From NCBI GenBank assembly GCA_963747105.1, contig CAVVEC010000016.1, positions 248,001-312,000 on the forward strand: a DNA stretch of 64,000 nucleotides. Direction: 5' to 3'. The stretch is from CAVVEC01 sp963747105 (GTDB lineage Bacteria; Acidobacteriota; Terriglobia; Terriglobales; Acidobacteriaceae). Shown here in pieces: positions 55,551 to 64,000 of the stretch. The translations under genes and the position numbers were made by a program. The notes under the pieces were generated by a model that was not told where the DNA came from, made no database searches, and saw only the letters and a list, made by a program, of their open reading frames with translations. Each line of letters opens with the position of its first letter. Position 1 is the stretch's first letter.

Positions 55551-55760
55551 TCAGAAGGCAGGAGCGTTTGTCTTTGACATTCTACCCCGCACCCTCAAGC
55601 ACTTGCGACAGTTGCACCTGTAGTCCAGGACGCCAGGACGTACAGTGTGGGCACAATCGCGACAAACGAAACGCCCATCTCTGTGGGCGATCATCGGCCT
55701 GAAGTCGATTCCCGCCATGCAATACGGGCAGCGAATGGTCAAGATTGTGTCAGTCAGCAT
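55551..55760 (-). CDS. Small zinc-ribbon protein (paralogue 1)
   Basis: 69 aa from the ATG at 55760. Two zinc-knuckle pairs: IRCPYCMAGIDFRP and FVCRDCAHTVRPGVLDYRCN, then CRKCLRVRGR. The same spacing and the phrases RCPYC.AG..FR, DGRF.C..C.HTVRPG, Y.C.CR.CL recur in the gene at 57159. Probably binds one or two zincs. It lies downstream of the broken recombinase on the same strand. Unknown role; a link to recombination or mobility is inferred from the arrangement only. Confidence 0.65.
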   Translation of the reverse strand: MLTDTILTIRCPYCMAGIDFRPMIAHRDGRFVCRDCAHTVRPGVLDYRCNCRKCLRVRGRMSKTNAPAF

Positions 55761-55915
55761 AGTCTCCCAGAGCAAAGGAGACTGGCACGCAGGATTCCAA
55801 GATTGTCACACCCCGTAGTCTGCTGGAAAACAAAGGATCGTGAGTCCTGACCGGATATTAGGAAGAAAGCTTTGCCGAGATTTCGGCAGTCGTGCCGGGC
55901 AGCTAGACACACCTC

Positions 55916-57087
55916 TCATTCCAGTCGCATTCCTCTCTTGCGTGGAAACAGGATTGCGTGCGCTGTTTCCTGTGCGTCAGCCATGCGCTTCGTGAACACC
56001 GAAAGGGTGCGGCGTCGAGGATCAATGCCTGCTTGCCTCAGCCGCCTGCGGACGGCCAGCGAAACGCGCCCCCAAACTAGTGCGCTGCAACGCTTGCACA
56101 TTCCGTTGCTTCCATACAGCACGTCACTTTTCCCGCATCTGACGCAGCCATAATCCTCAAAGTAGTAGCGCATCTTGAAAAGATGAGCATTGGGCAGAAG
56201 GCTACGCATGGCACGGTAGATATGGTTCGGAATGAACCAAGGCTGGAGAAACATTTCGTCGATCGGCGGAGCTTTGCTCGGTGCCAGCAGAGCCGTGTCG
56301 ATCTTCGCAGTTTTTCTCGTTGCTCGTGTCTTGGACAAGGAATCATCTCCTAGGATGAAAGCGGCGATGCGTAACGGCCAGTTTCGTCGCGCCACATGGG
56401 TATAGATTTGCGTTGTGGATAGGGACGCGTGTCCTAGCAATTCCTGAATGTGCCGGATGTCGGCCCCCCGGTCAAGCATGTGGGTTGCGAAAGAATGGCG
56501 TAGCATGTGGCAGGTGACTTTGCCCAAGCGCATTTTCTGTGCTGCCTCGTGGACGATTCTCGCAACCACGGTAGTCGTAAGCGGACTAGGCTTCGGAGGG
56601 CGAACCAACCTGGAGCGGGAAGCGAGTTTGTCCAGATTTGCCCGAGCCTGGCTGCGCGATATCGACGCCCCGAGGTAAACCGCGGTCTCCTGACTTGGTC
56701 GCGACCCTCCGAGTAATCGTTCCAATATCCCATCCATCCCCTGCCACACCAGGATACACAGCCCTTCTGTTGCGGCAGACGGCTGACGAACAGGTATCCC
56801 GTCTTTCGTGCGTCAAGGTACTTGCGAAGCAATCGAAACGCACTCCTGCCAAAGAAGACGATCCGCTCGCGACCTTTGCTATCAACGACAATAGCTCGTT
56901 TCGCGAAATCTATGCCCTCGACCCGTATGCTGACCAGTTCTCCGATCCGACATCCTGTTGAGTAGAGAAGTTCAAGCATGGCTCGGTGCAGGGAGGTATG
57001 CCGGCTGGATAGGGCCCTTGGCTCAACTGGCGCATAGAAACTCCACAGTTGGATCGAAACCAGCGCTGGCAATCGAGACGACGCCAC
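55916..57087 (-). pseudogene. Tyrosine recombinase with a C-terminal zinc-ribbon extension, frameshifted and N-terminally short
   Basis: First frame: LHRAMLELLYSTGCRIGELV (catalytic Arg), FFGRSAFRLLRKYLDARKTG, then a frameshift near 56760. Second frame: CHMLRHSFATHMLDRGADIR (HxLRH), HIQELLGHASLSTTQIYTHV (GH and the nucleophile Tyr). All catalytic residues are present across the two frames. The usual N-terminal core-binding domain (about 100 aa) is mostly missing. An added C-terminal 140 residues carries YGCVRCGKSDVLYGSNGMCK, RCSALVWGRVSLAVRRRLRQ, a CxxC...CxxC ribbon. Flanked on both sides by zinc-ribbon paralogues. XerC/D-type catalytic core. Confidence 0.8.
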
Positions 57088-57158
57088 GAAGGAACATATT
57101 GCCCATTCGATGCCCAGGGTTCATGGCACCACGAAGGGAATTTATCGGAATCGTCACC

Positions 57159-57365
57159 TCACAAACCAGACTTTGGCGCTAACGCTTGCACCTTTCTCCA
57201 CTTCAGACATTCGCGGCACGAGCACTGATAATCGGATTCTCCGGGCCGAACTGTGTGGCCGCACTGTTCACAGGCGAAGCGTCCGTCCTGGTAGGAGACC
57301 AGCGTTCTAAATTCCAGACCAGCGGTACAGTAGGGACAACGAAGCAGCAGGATGGAATCGGACAC
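57159..57365 (-). CDS. Small zinc-ribbon protein (paralogue 2)
   Basis: 68 aa from the GTG at 57365. SDSILLLRCPYCTAGLEFRT, DGRFACEQCGHTVRPGESDY, QCSCRECLKWRKV. Same Cys pattern as 55551-55760 (CPYC, CxxC, CxCxxC). The start is uncertain: an open frame continues upstream, but homology begins here. It is 71 bases upstream of the recombinase frame, same strand. Confidence 0.6.
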   Translation of the reverse strand: MSDSILLLRCPYCTAGLEFRTLVSYQDGRFACEQCGHTVRPGESDYQCSCRECLKWRKVQALAPKSGL

Positions 57366-57864
57366 AACGAGACACCGCCATTTTCTCCCCCTCGCGTGTA
57401 CCAGAGCTGGAATCCCCTCACGAGCTTCCTTTGGTGCGCGCTCGAAAAGAAGGCTCGGACATCCCGCATTCCGGTTGTCTCCCATCATATTCCCGAATGT
57501 CAAGTCGTCGCAGACCTGTATATCGCCTGTATAGATTCGGATTTTGAAATCCTTCGTCCGGGTCACGGGGCCCATTTATCACCCCACCCCCCTTGACGGA
57601 AGCTTAAACCTAGCGGGAAAAATATCCTCGGCAAACAAGTCTCGCCCGCTCTGACACCAATCACGACACACCTCGCATCACCTCAAACTCTACAAATCCC
57701 CTGCGAATCCGCTGCTAATCCGCGTCCGATTGGCCGCAATTACGTTTTCTCGCCAGTGAAGTTTCGCTTGTAACTCTGTCTGGCATTCAAATCGCAGGTG
57801 AAATTCTCCGCGTCACATGTGCTTGTCGGTGCTTAGCACAAATCGGATGCCAGGAGAACAAGTC
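57366..57864. other. Intergenic with repeat family 2
   Basis: No supported gene in about 500 bases; holds the second copy of repeat family 2 at 57585. Confidence 0.4.
57585..57620 (+). repeat. Dispersed repeat family 2, copy 2
   Basis: ACCCCCCTTGACGGAAGC then TTAAACCTAGCGGG; first 18 bases identical to the copy at 53204. Confidence 0.55.
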
Positions 57865-57921
57865 GTGAGCAAGAAACACTTCATTGCCCTCGCCGATTAT
57901 CTACGGGATACCGAAGGCTAG
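57865..57921 (+). pseudogene. Broken 5' end of a small conserved gene
   Basis: AGGAG lies 8 bases before a GTG at 57865: MSKKHFIALADYLRDTEG then TAG after 18 codons. The phrase SKK.FIALAD..R resembles the start of small acidobacterial proteins of about 60-70 aa, and the proper ribosome site suggests a real gene start now cut off. Confidence 0.4.
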
Positions 57922-58350
57922 GAGACTAATTTGCCGATTGCACTGCTCAGAACCGCAATAAAACCAAGGCTTTTCGGGAATTCTCGGGGGAGCTTGAGGT
58001 TGGTTGCGGGGGGTGGATTTGTTCCCCAGTAGCCAATTGATTCCTCGGAACTTATTGATTCCACGATAGTCTGGAATGCCAAGAAAGGCCACAAAGGCAA
58101 GTTCTTCATTCAGTTTTCATTCAGTTTCCTCCGTTTCGTCGTTCCGAAGGGAAAGCGTTCTTTTGCAGCCTCCCGGCAGAGGTGTCACCCAGCGGGAAGT
58201 CCGACGAAATTTGTATTTCTATTGGTAGGCATCGCTATGGCTAGTATTCTCGCGACTGGAACGGAAACCCGAGTGCAGTTTGTTCAGCCACGTTACCCAG
58301 AAGAGCCTGTCGGGACTAATGAACGAAGCGACCAAGGGGATGGTTTTGCC
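57922..58350. other. Intergenic, no gene supported
   Basis: About 430 bases. An open frame enters 58351 from 58222, but its first 43 codons lack protein character. Contains the direct repeat CAGTTTTCATTCAGTTT near 58110-58130. Confidence 0.4.
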
Positions 58351-58572
58351 ATGAAGAAAAATGTCTGGAGAGCGGTGATTGAAGTAGTTTTTATCATCTT
58401 CCTGTTTTATTCCAATCTACTAATGGGAGAATTTGAGCGCTCAGGCATGGGGCAAAAGAGGGGCGTAGCGTGGGCAATCGGAGACGTTTTCACCACTGCT
58501 AATTTTGAAATTGCCACGATCGCCGCGCTTATCGGTTATAGCCTTTTTGAGTTCCTCCGGAAGAGATTCTAG
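58351..58572 (+). CDS. Small two-helix membrane protein
   Basis: 73 aa from the ATG at 58351 (AGGGGATGG upstream). MKKNVWRAVIEVVFIIFLFY has helix 1 (about 9-25); ATIAALIGYSLFEFLRKRF has helix 2 (about 52-68). Between them is a short loop NLLMGEFERSGMGQKRG. The layout matches short membrane proteins I recall from Acidobacteriota. The stop codon overlaps the stop of the opposite gene within CTAG (58569-58572). Confidence 0.6.
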   Translation: MKKNVWRAVIEVVFIIFLFYSNLLMGEFERSGMGQKRGVAWAIGDVFTTANFEIATIAALIGYSLFEFLRKRF

Positions 58573-59006
58573 GTAAATGCGGCTCGGACTCTTGGCCGCA
58601 AAAGAAACAGCAACAGTGCGCCGGCGATGATGACGCCAATTCCGCCACGCAGCAAGTCGCCTCTGACGCAGTTAACGACATCGCCTAGAACCTGTGTCGA
58701 GATGATTGCGATCGCTAGTCTCCAGCCCCAAAGACGGCGTCGGAACCAACCGATTCCTGCCGTGATGAGGGCCGCGCTGAGCAACAGGAAGACAGTCCCG
58801 ACAATATCGCCCAGAGGCGCGAGCTGCTTGTATGCATTCGGATTGAGAGCCCAGAGACGATCAAGAGCCGTGCCTCGCCAAAGCAAAGTAGTGGCGGCGA
58901 GACTCGCCATGACGGCCCCAAAGAACAAGAAAATTCCGATCGCAGTGAATACTGGCGTCTTAGACCCGACAGGACGATCGAGTCCGGTGAGATCGTTGTC
59001 GCGCAT
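58569..59006 (-). CDS. Four-helix membrane protein of unknown function
   Basis: 145 aa from the ATG at 59006. Hydrophobic segments at about 20-42 (VFTAIGIFLFFGAVMASLAA), 66-88 (LGDIVGTVFLLLSAALITAG), 95-112 (WGWRLAIAIISTQVLGDVVN) and 120-138 (GIGVIIAGALLLFLLRPRVR). A longer start at 59069 is possible. It converges with the small membrane gene, the two stops sharing CTAG. No family name known. Confidence 0.65.
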   Translation of the reverse strand: MRDNDLTGLDRPVGSKTPVFTAIGIFLFFGAVMASLAATTLLWRGTALDRLWALNPNAYKQLAPLGDIVGTVFLLLSAALITAGIGWFRRRLWGWRLAIAIISTQVLGDVVNCVRGDLLRGGIGVIIAGALLLFLLRPRVRAAFT

Positions 59007-59263
59007 GAGCTGAATATAATTCAACCCCGCAGCGATGACCGAATTGTTGGCGAAAGGTCGCCACAACACTCACGCCCGGATGGGCTGGTCACTTGGTGAG
59101 CGGTCGGCCAACGAGAAGTCGCTGGGACACAGTTGCCAACGTCGCTCACCCCCTCTGTTGTTGCCTATTGTGATTAACTATGGTTAACTATGTAGAATAA
59201 TCGCTGGTTAATAGACAAAAGTGGGGAACATTGCCGGTTTGGGGCAAGTGAGTGGGGACATTC

Positions 59264-62200
59264 ATGGCGCGGGCAGTTCACATTGCTTTTTTCGTGTTGA
59301 CCGTGGCATGTCTTCTTCCGGCGGAGGCATTGGCACAAGGCGAAACCACGAGCGCCATCGTTGGCCAAGTTCGGGATACAACCAACGCCGTCGTGCCGGG
59401 CGCCACAGTGACGATCGCCAACCTTGAGACTGGACTGAGGCGTAGCGCCAAGACCGATGACGCAGGCCGGTTCAACTTCCCACAGTTAAAGCCTGGGACC
59501 TACTCAGTCAAAGCGGAAGCGCAGGGCTTCGAGCCGCAGCAAAATGACAACGTCATTTCGGGCCTAGGCCAAAAGCAAACAGTGGATTTCACGCTTAGAG
59601 TGGCCCGATCAAATGAGACGGTTGAGGTAAATAGCGAGGCTCCACTCATCAACCCGGAGAACGCGAACACATCCACAACTCTGAATACTTCGGCGCTCGA
59701 AGACCTTCCGAATCCAGGCGGTGACCTAACCTACCCGCTGCAGTTTTCGCCCGGAGCACTCATCAACACGGCCGGCAGCGGCAACGATTTCGTTGGCGGC
59801 ACAAACGGCTATGGCAACGTGGAGTTCAACGGGCTGCCCGCCCTCTCCAACGGCTACATCGTCGACGGGCTAGAAACGAATGACCCGCTCACGAATCTCA
59901 ATAGCGGCCTCTCCACCAACCTTGTCCTCGGATTGAATTCGATCTCAGAAGTGACTGTCAACACTCTTTCCTATTCCGTGGATCAGGGACGGTATGGAGC
60001 ATCCCAGGTCAACTACGTCACCAAGTCCGGCGCGAATCAGTTTCACGGAAATCTCTATGAACTGTGGAATGGTTCGCTGCTGAATGCAGCGGACTACTTT
60101 ACTAATGCGACGCCGGGAAACCACAAGCCGGGAGCGACGGTGAACCATTTTGGAGGCAGTGTCGGTGGGCCGATCGCGCACGACAAACTGTTCTTCTTCT
60201 TTGATAGTGAATGGGTGCGGATAGCACTGCCTATCGTCACGCCGACGATCGTTCCCAGTACGGCGTTCCAAGCATACGTCTTGCAGCAACTTTCTGGGGG
60301 GCAAACAGCCGGCTGCGGATCCAACGATCCGAATGAGAATTGTTTGTTCTATCAACAGATGTTCAAGCTCTATGGAAATGCCAACGGCACACCCACGGCG
60401 ATACTTGGCTGCCCGCTTGGCGCCGCCGGGGATGGTTGCGCCAACCGGCAGAGCGTCTCGCACTCCAGCGACGACCACGAGCAGGTCCAGACCGTCCGTT
60501 TCGACTACAACGTCAACCAGAAAGATACGGCATGGTTTCGTTTTCAGTCGGACACCGGGCTGCAAGCCGCGTACACGGACCCCATCAACCCGGTGTTCAA
60601 TGCGCTTTCGCCGCAGCCTCTTTATTCGTTCGCCGCAGGACACACGCACGTCTTCTCGCAGAACCTGGTGAACTACTTCAATCCGGCGTTCTCCTGGTAC
60701 GAAAGCTTGTTTGGGCCAAGCAACCTTCAGAAGACCCTTTCGGCTTTTCCGATCGTATTGCAGGGTAGCGGCGCGAACGCCTTCACGCCCATCGGAGGGC
60801 TGGACAACACTTGGGTTCAAGGCAGGCGCGCCTCCCGGTTCTTCATCAATGACAACCTCGCCTGGAGCCGGGGCGCTCACGAACTGCGGTTTGGAACGAA
60901 TATCCGCATCTTCCGCCTGAATGACTACGACTTCGGGGAAGGTACCGTTCCCACCGTGACCTACGCGAACTTGCAGCAATTTATCGATGGAGTGGCAAAC
61001 ACCGCGTCGGAGACGTTCCCTTCGAACTTAAACGAGCCCTTCAACTTTCTCAATCTCGATGTCTACGCGCAAGATACCTGGAAAGTGACTCGCACCTTGA
61101 CCTGGACGTTCGGTGTGCGCGACACCTTCAACTCCAATCCCCTGAATCCTCATGATCAAGTCGCTCGTCTTCGCGGCTCCTTCAGTTCCATTCTCGCATG
61201 ATCAATCAACCGCTGAACGCCGTTATTCAAACTCATCTCGGCAATCTGTTCTCGTCCACGCCGCTGGCTATTTTGCAGCCGAGAACCGCAATTGCGTGGC
61301 AGTTCGAGCCGAAATCAGTGCTCCGCACCGGCTTCGGAATTTTCAGCGACATCTTGCCGGGCACGGTGGCCGACCTGATCGGCACGAATCCGCCGTACGA
61401 CAAGATGTTTCAGGGAGGAGTGCTGGGTAGCGTGGGCGGCGCAGCCATAGCGCCGGAAGCGCCCAACAGCGCAGTCGGCGCAATCGTTGCCGCGAATCAG
61501 ACTTTTACTTCGGGATTTCCCCAGGGCCAGCCTTCTCTTCCGCCAGTTGCGATCACAGCCGTCCCCGATGGCAAACTCCACGCGCCATACTTCATGGAGT
61601 GGAGCCTGGGATTGAACATCAATTCGGAACGACGGCAAGCTTGCACGCGCAATACGTCGGCACGCGCGCTGTGAACCAGACCGTACTCAACACAAGTCAA
61701 CGGCTACCAAACCGTGTGTCAGGGCTGTTTTGCACCATTCCCCTATATGCAGCCTACCGATGCACGATTCGCCGCGAGTGACACAGTTTCCACCGGTGCG
61801 AACAGCCACTACAACGCGCTTCAACTGACGGCGATGAAGCGGCTCGGCCATGGCTTGCAAGGACAGGTCAACTACACCTGGAGCCGTTGCATGGATACGG
61901 TCTCGAACGGAGGATTCCTTCCGTTCTCTGCGGGAGGGATTCTTTCGCCTCTGCCGGGAGATCTGGCCCGCGATTATGGTCCTTGCGACTATGACATCCG
62001 GCACAATCTCAATGCGCAGTATGTGTATCAGTTGCCGGTTAGAGTGCGCAGTCATTCTCTGGGCTACGCGCTCAACGGCTGGCAGATTTCTGGAACAGCG
62101 TTTTGGCACAGCGGAGTTCCGTTCTCGGTGTTGAGCACGCCCTATTCAGCGATCAATCCAAGCACTGGGCAGGAAGAGGGAATTGTGCAGGGCAGCGGGC

Positions 62201-62710
62201 CGCAGTTCGCAAGTCTTGTCCCGGAGCGTATCCGCTGTATGACGCCATGCCCATTCCCAGTGTAACGCAAGCGGGGCACGATCCAGTGGCTCAATCCGGA
62301 TGCGTTCGTCTCGCCGTTGATCCGAGCGAGCAGATTATTAATGGCCAAAACGTACCCGCGGCATCTGCTATGGCGGCGACAGCCCGCAGAATTGCCGGTT
62401 CGGAAATCTCGGCCGCAATTCCCTGCGCGGTCCCGATTTCCTCTGGAGTGACTTCTACCTGACAAAATGGTTTGCCTTGACCGAGCATGTGAAGCTGCGG
62501 TTTGAGGGTCAGTTTTTTAATGTCTTCAACCATCCGAATTTCGGCCTCCCCAGCATGGTGCAGGCAGGCATTCCAGGAAATCCTTCCACGCAGACGGGCT
62601 TCGGAGCGCTTACCTACACAACTTCTCCGCCGACCGGCTTGCTGGGCGTCGGGTTGGGTGGCGATAGCAGTCCACGCATGATCGCCTTTCAGGCGCGGCT
62701 GGAGTTCTGA
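59264..62710 (+). pseudogene. Oar-type TonB-dependent receptor with carboxypeptidase-regulatory domain, several frameshifts
   Basis: The ATG at 59264 starts MARAVHIAFFVLTVACLLPA (signal). CarboxypepD_reg-like domain at about 28-115: AIVGQVRDTTNAVVPGATVT, GTYSVKAEAQGFEPQQ. Plug-like region to about 270: FNGLPALSNGYIVDGLETND, VDQGRYGASQVNYVTKSGAN. A long barrel follows (HFGGSVGGPIAHDKLFFFFD, INDNLAWSRGAHELRFGTNI). Frame changes near 61190, 61620, 61680-61710, 62220 and 62270-62470 join pieces such as NQPLNAVIQTHLGNLFSSTP, GANSHYNALQLTAMKRLGHG and EHVKLRFEGQFFNVFNHPNF, ending ARLEF at 62710 with a terminal Phe. Corrected length about 1150 aa. Oar-like receptors in Acidobacteriota are thought to import or export large ligands. 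Confidence 0.85.
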
Positions 62711-62814
62711 GCATTCTCAAGATGAAGAGCACGGACGCGCACTCAATTAGTGCATCTTGTCTTGGAACAACATCGGAATCAGATCTAGCACGGCAAGCCG
62801 TGAGAGGGTCGAGC

Positions 62815-63213
62815 ATGGCACAGAGGGACCAGCGACGCAGAGTTCTACTTCTGGTCCTGCTAGCAACCATTGTTCTCCTGACCAGTTACGCGCAGGATTC
62901 GGCGCCTTCGCCCAGTTCGTCAAGTAAAGGTCAGCAGATCGGAAAGATCCTCAGTGTACGAAAAGTCTTGGAAAACCGATATTTTGTGAGCCGCTATCCC
63001 CAAGTCCACTATTACCTGCTTTATTTTGCAGTTCGTACTTCCGCCCAGACATATTGCGCTGAGTACGAAACTCCTGTCCTTGACGAGATCGATGATCTGT
63101 TTTCTGCAAAGGACAAAGATGTCGAGTTTGTACTCAAAGGCAAGAGCCTCACCTTGAGAATACCGAAGGGTCGGAAGCTCAAGGCTCACTTAGTGGAACA
63201 AAACCAGTGTTGA
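62815..63213 (+). CDS. Secreted hypothetical protein
   Basis: 132 aa from the ATG at 62815 (AGAGGG upstream). Signal peptide VLLLVLLATIVLLTSYAQDS. A Ser/Pro linker, then a compact beta-rich body: IGKILSVRKVLENRYFVSRY, YYLLYFAVRTSAQTYCAEYE and DVEFVLKGKSLTLRIPKGRK. The layout is that of a small OB- or SH3-like exported domain, but the family is not recognised. It follows the receptor gene by about 100 bases on the same strand. Confidence 0.65.
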   Translation: MAQRDQRRRVLLLVLLATIVLLTSYAQDSAPSPSSSSKGQQIGKILSVRKVLENRYFVSRYPQVHYYLLYFAVRTSAQTYCAEYETPVLDEIDDLFSAKDKDVEFVLKGKSLTLRIPKGRKLKAHLVEQNQC

Positions 63214-63469
63214 CTATAGGGGGACGCTCATGTGGTTGGTTTTTTCGTCCCGCCCTATTTGGTCACGTTGACAGCGGTTAGCGTAAGACTCCACTTGTAC
63301 TGGCGGTTTTGAACTGGTTGTCGTCGCCCAGCGCAACGTCAAACAGGTTTGCACGGAGCGATGCGGGGCGGATTAAGACGCTACCGGTTTTGCCGCCCGC
63401 TTGCGGGACGGGTGTCTCTTCGACTATGCTTCGAGCCACCGGTCGCTGGGGTTCGACTCACAGAGAAAG

Positions 63470-63823
63470 ATGCAACGCCTGACTGCCAGGATATTGCTGG
63501 GGTTGCTGCTGATAAGCGCATTCGCGCCAGTGGCATCGGCATTCTCCGCGCAACCGCTGCACGCCTGCTGCGTCCGAAAAGCTGGACATCACTGCCACGA
63601 GTCAGCGATACCGGAATCCAGCCAGCCTGTGATCGGGGCCCCCAGCGGCTGCACCCACGATTGCTGCCGCGCCGTGACCACCGCCCAATGGGCCTGTCCG
63701 CAGCCGCGCCTCGCAGCCTTCTTCTTGCAACCTATCAACGCGCGCCTGGCCGGAACCCAACCAGACTCCGCGGCCACCGTCTCAGCCGAATTCCAGTCCA
63801 CTCGCGCTCCTCCTGCCCGCTGA
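63470..63823 (+). CDS. Cys/His-rich secreted protein
   Basis: 117 aa from the ATG at 63470. Signal peptide MQRLTARILLGLLLISAFAP to about VASA-FSA. The mature part opens with HACCVRKAGHHCHES and GCTHDCCRAVTTAQWACPQP, a dense CC / HxxH / CTHDCC arrangement suited to binding a soft metal such as copper, then a Ser/Ala/Pro-rich tail. I recall similar short acidobacterial exports. Metal binding is inferred from residue content only. The downstream 63824-64000 shows no gene within the window. Confidence 0.6.
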   Translation: MQRLTARILLGLLLISAFAPVASAFSAQPLHACCVRKAGHHCHESAIPESSQPVIGAPSGCTHDCCRAVTTAQWACPQPRLAAFFLQPINARLAGTQPDSAATVSAEFQSTRAPPAR

Positions 63824-64000
63824 AGCTCTCTCCAGCTTGACCACATTTCGTTTGCTCAACGAATAACTGGACTTTTCCGGCAACGCATTGCATACGTGCA
63901 TGTGTCGGTCCCGAGGACAAATCCTTCAGGCCCGCTTCGTCATTTGGCGTGCGAGTCATTTGTCGCGGAGGCCTTTCGGCGGGTGGATGCCAATGTCTCG

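Noticed and set aside
59945..60979. 344-codon open frame on the minus strand
   Set aside because: Antisense to the TonB-dependent receptor, whose frame is clearly conserved; a GC-rich shadow.

Overview
The window looks like a chromosomal piece from an Acidobacteriota member, probably class Terriglobia (soil type). This rests on protein families that I recognise as typical of that phylum: secreted GloVer-repeat proteins, PQQ-like, kelch and FG-GAP beta-propellers, Oar-type TonB-dependent receptors with a carboxypeptidase-regulatory domain, CHASE2 kinases, giant multihaem cytochromes and PF04185 phosphoesterases. GC is high and strong GGAGG ribosome sites precede many starts. No rRNA, tRNA or CRISPR array was seen.

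Layout. 1-13.5 kb: a YjbR-type gene at the left edge, two tandem PQQ-propeller genes, an FG-GAP protein followed by a frameshifted phosphoesterase, a decayed transposase, a glycosidase with an FG-GAP propeller nested inside it, an IS1595-type element, an NTF2-like protein and a TonB protein. 13.5-19.5 kb: an acyl-CoA synthetase, acyl carrier protein and alpha-oxoamine synthase cluster, then a graveyard of small redox-gene remnants. 19.5-22 kb: a GloVer protein and small genes. 22.3-32.3 kb: the most striking part, a minus-strand cluster encoding a 23-haem cytochrome, a 25-haem cytochrome, an AMIN-domain outer-membrane barrel, a periplasmic protein, a membrane cytochrome b and a 4Fe-4S/FAD pyridine-nucleotide oxidoreductase. 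Together they could form an electron path from NAD(P)H across both membranes to the outside.

32.5-41.4 kb: a second broken phosphoesterase, a kelch protein, a broken NtrB/NtrC-like two-component pair, and a CHASE2 kinase-FecR pair. 41.7-45.9 kb: a broken member of a secreted family, rpsU running into an AbiE antitoxin/toxin remnant, a SEC-C protein and a CPBP protease. 46-49.6 kb: a hydrolase, then a chain of joined gene fragments (PQQ, TPR, kinase, IS66). 49.6-57.4 kb: another PQQ propeller, the intact phosphoesterase, a GloVer protein, and a broken tyrosine recombinase flanked by two zinc-ribbon paralogues. 58-64 kb: small membrane proteins, a frameshifted TonB-dependent receptor and two secreted proteins.

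A recurrent feature is single-base indels in otherwise well conserved genes. Some could be sequencing or assembly errors, others true decay; each entry says where they lie. At least two short dispersed repeat families mark the fragment-rich regions. All functions are read from motifs and remembered family resemblance; no database search was run.
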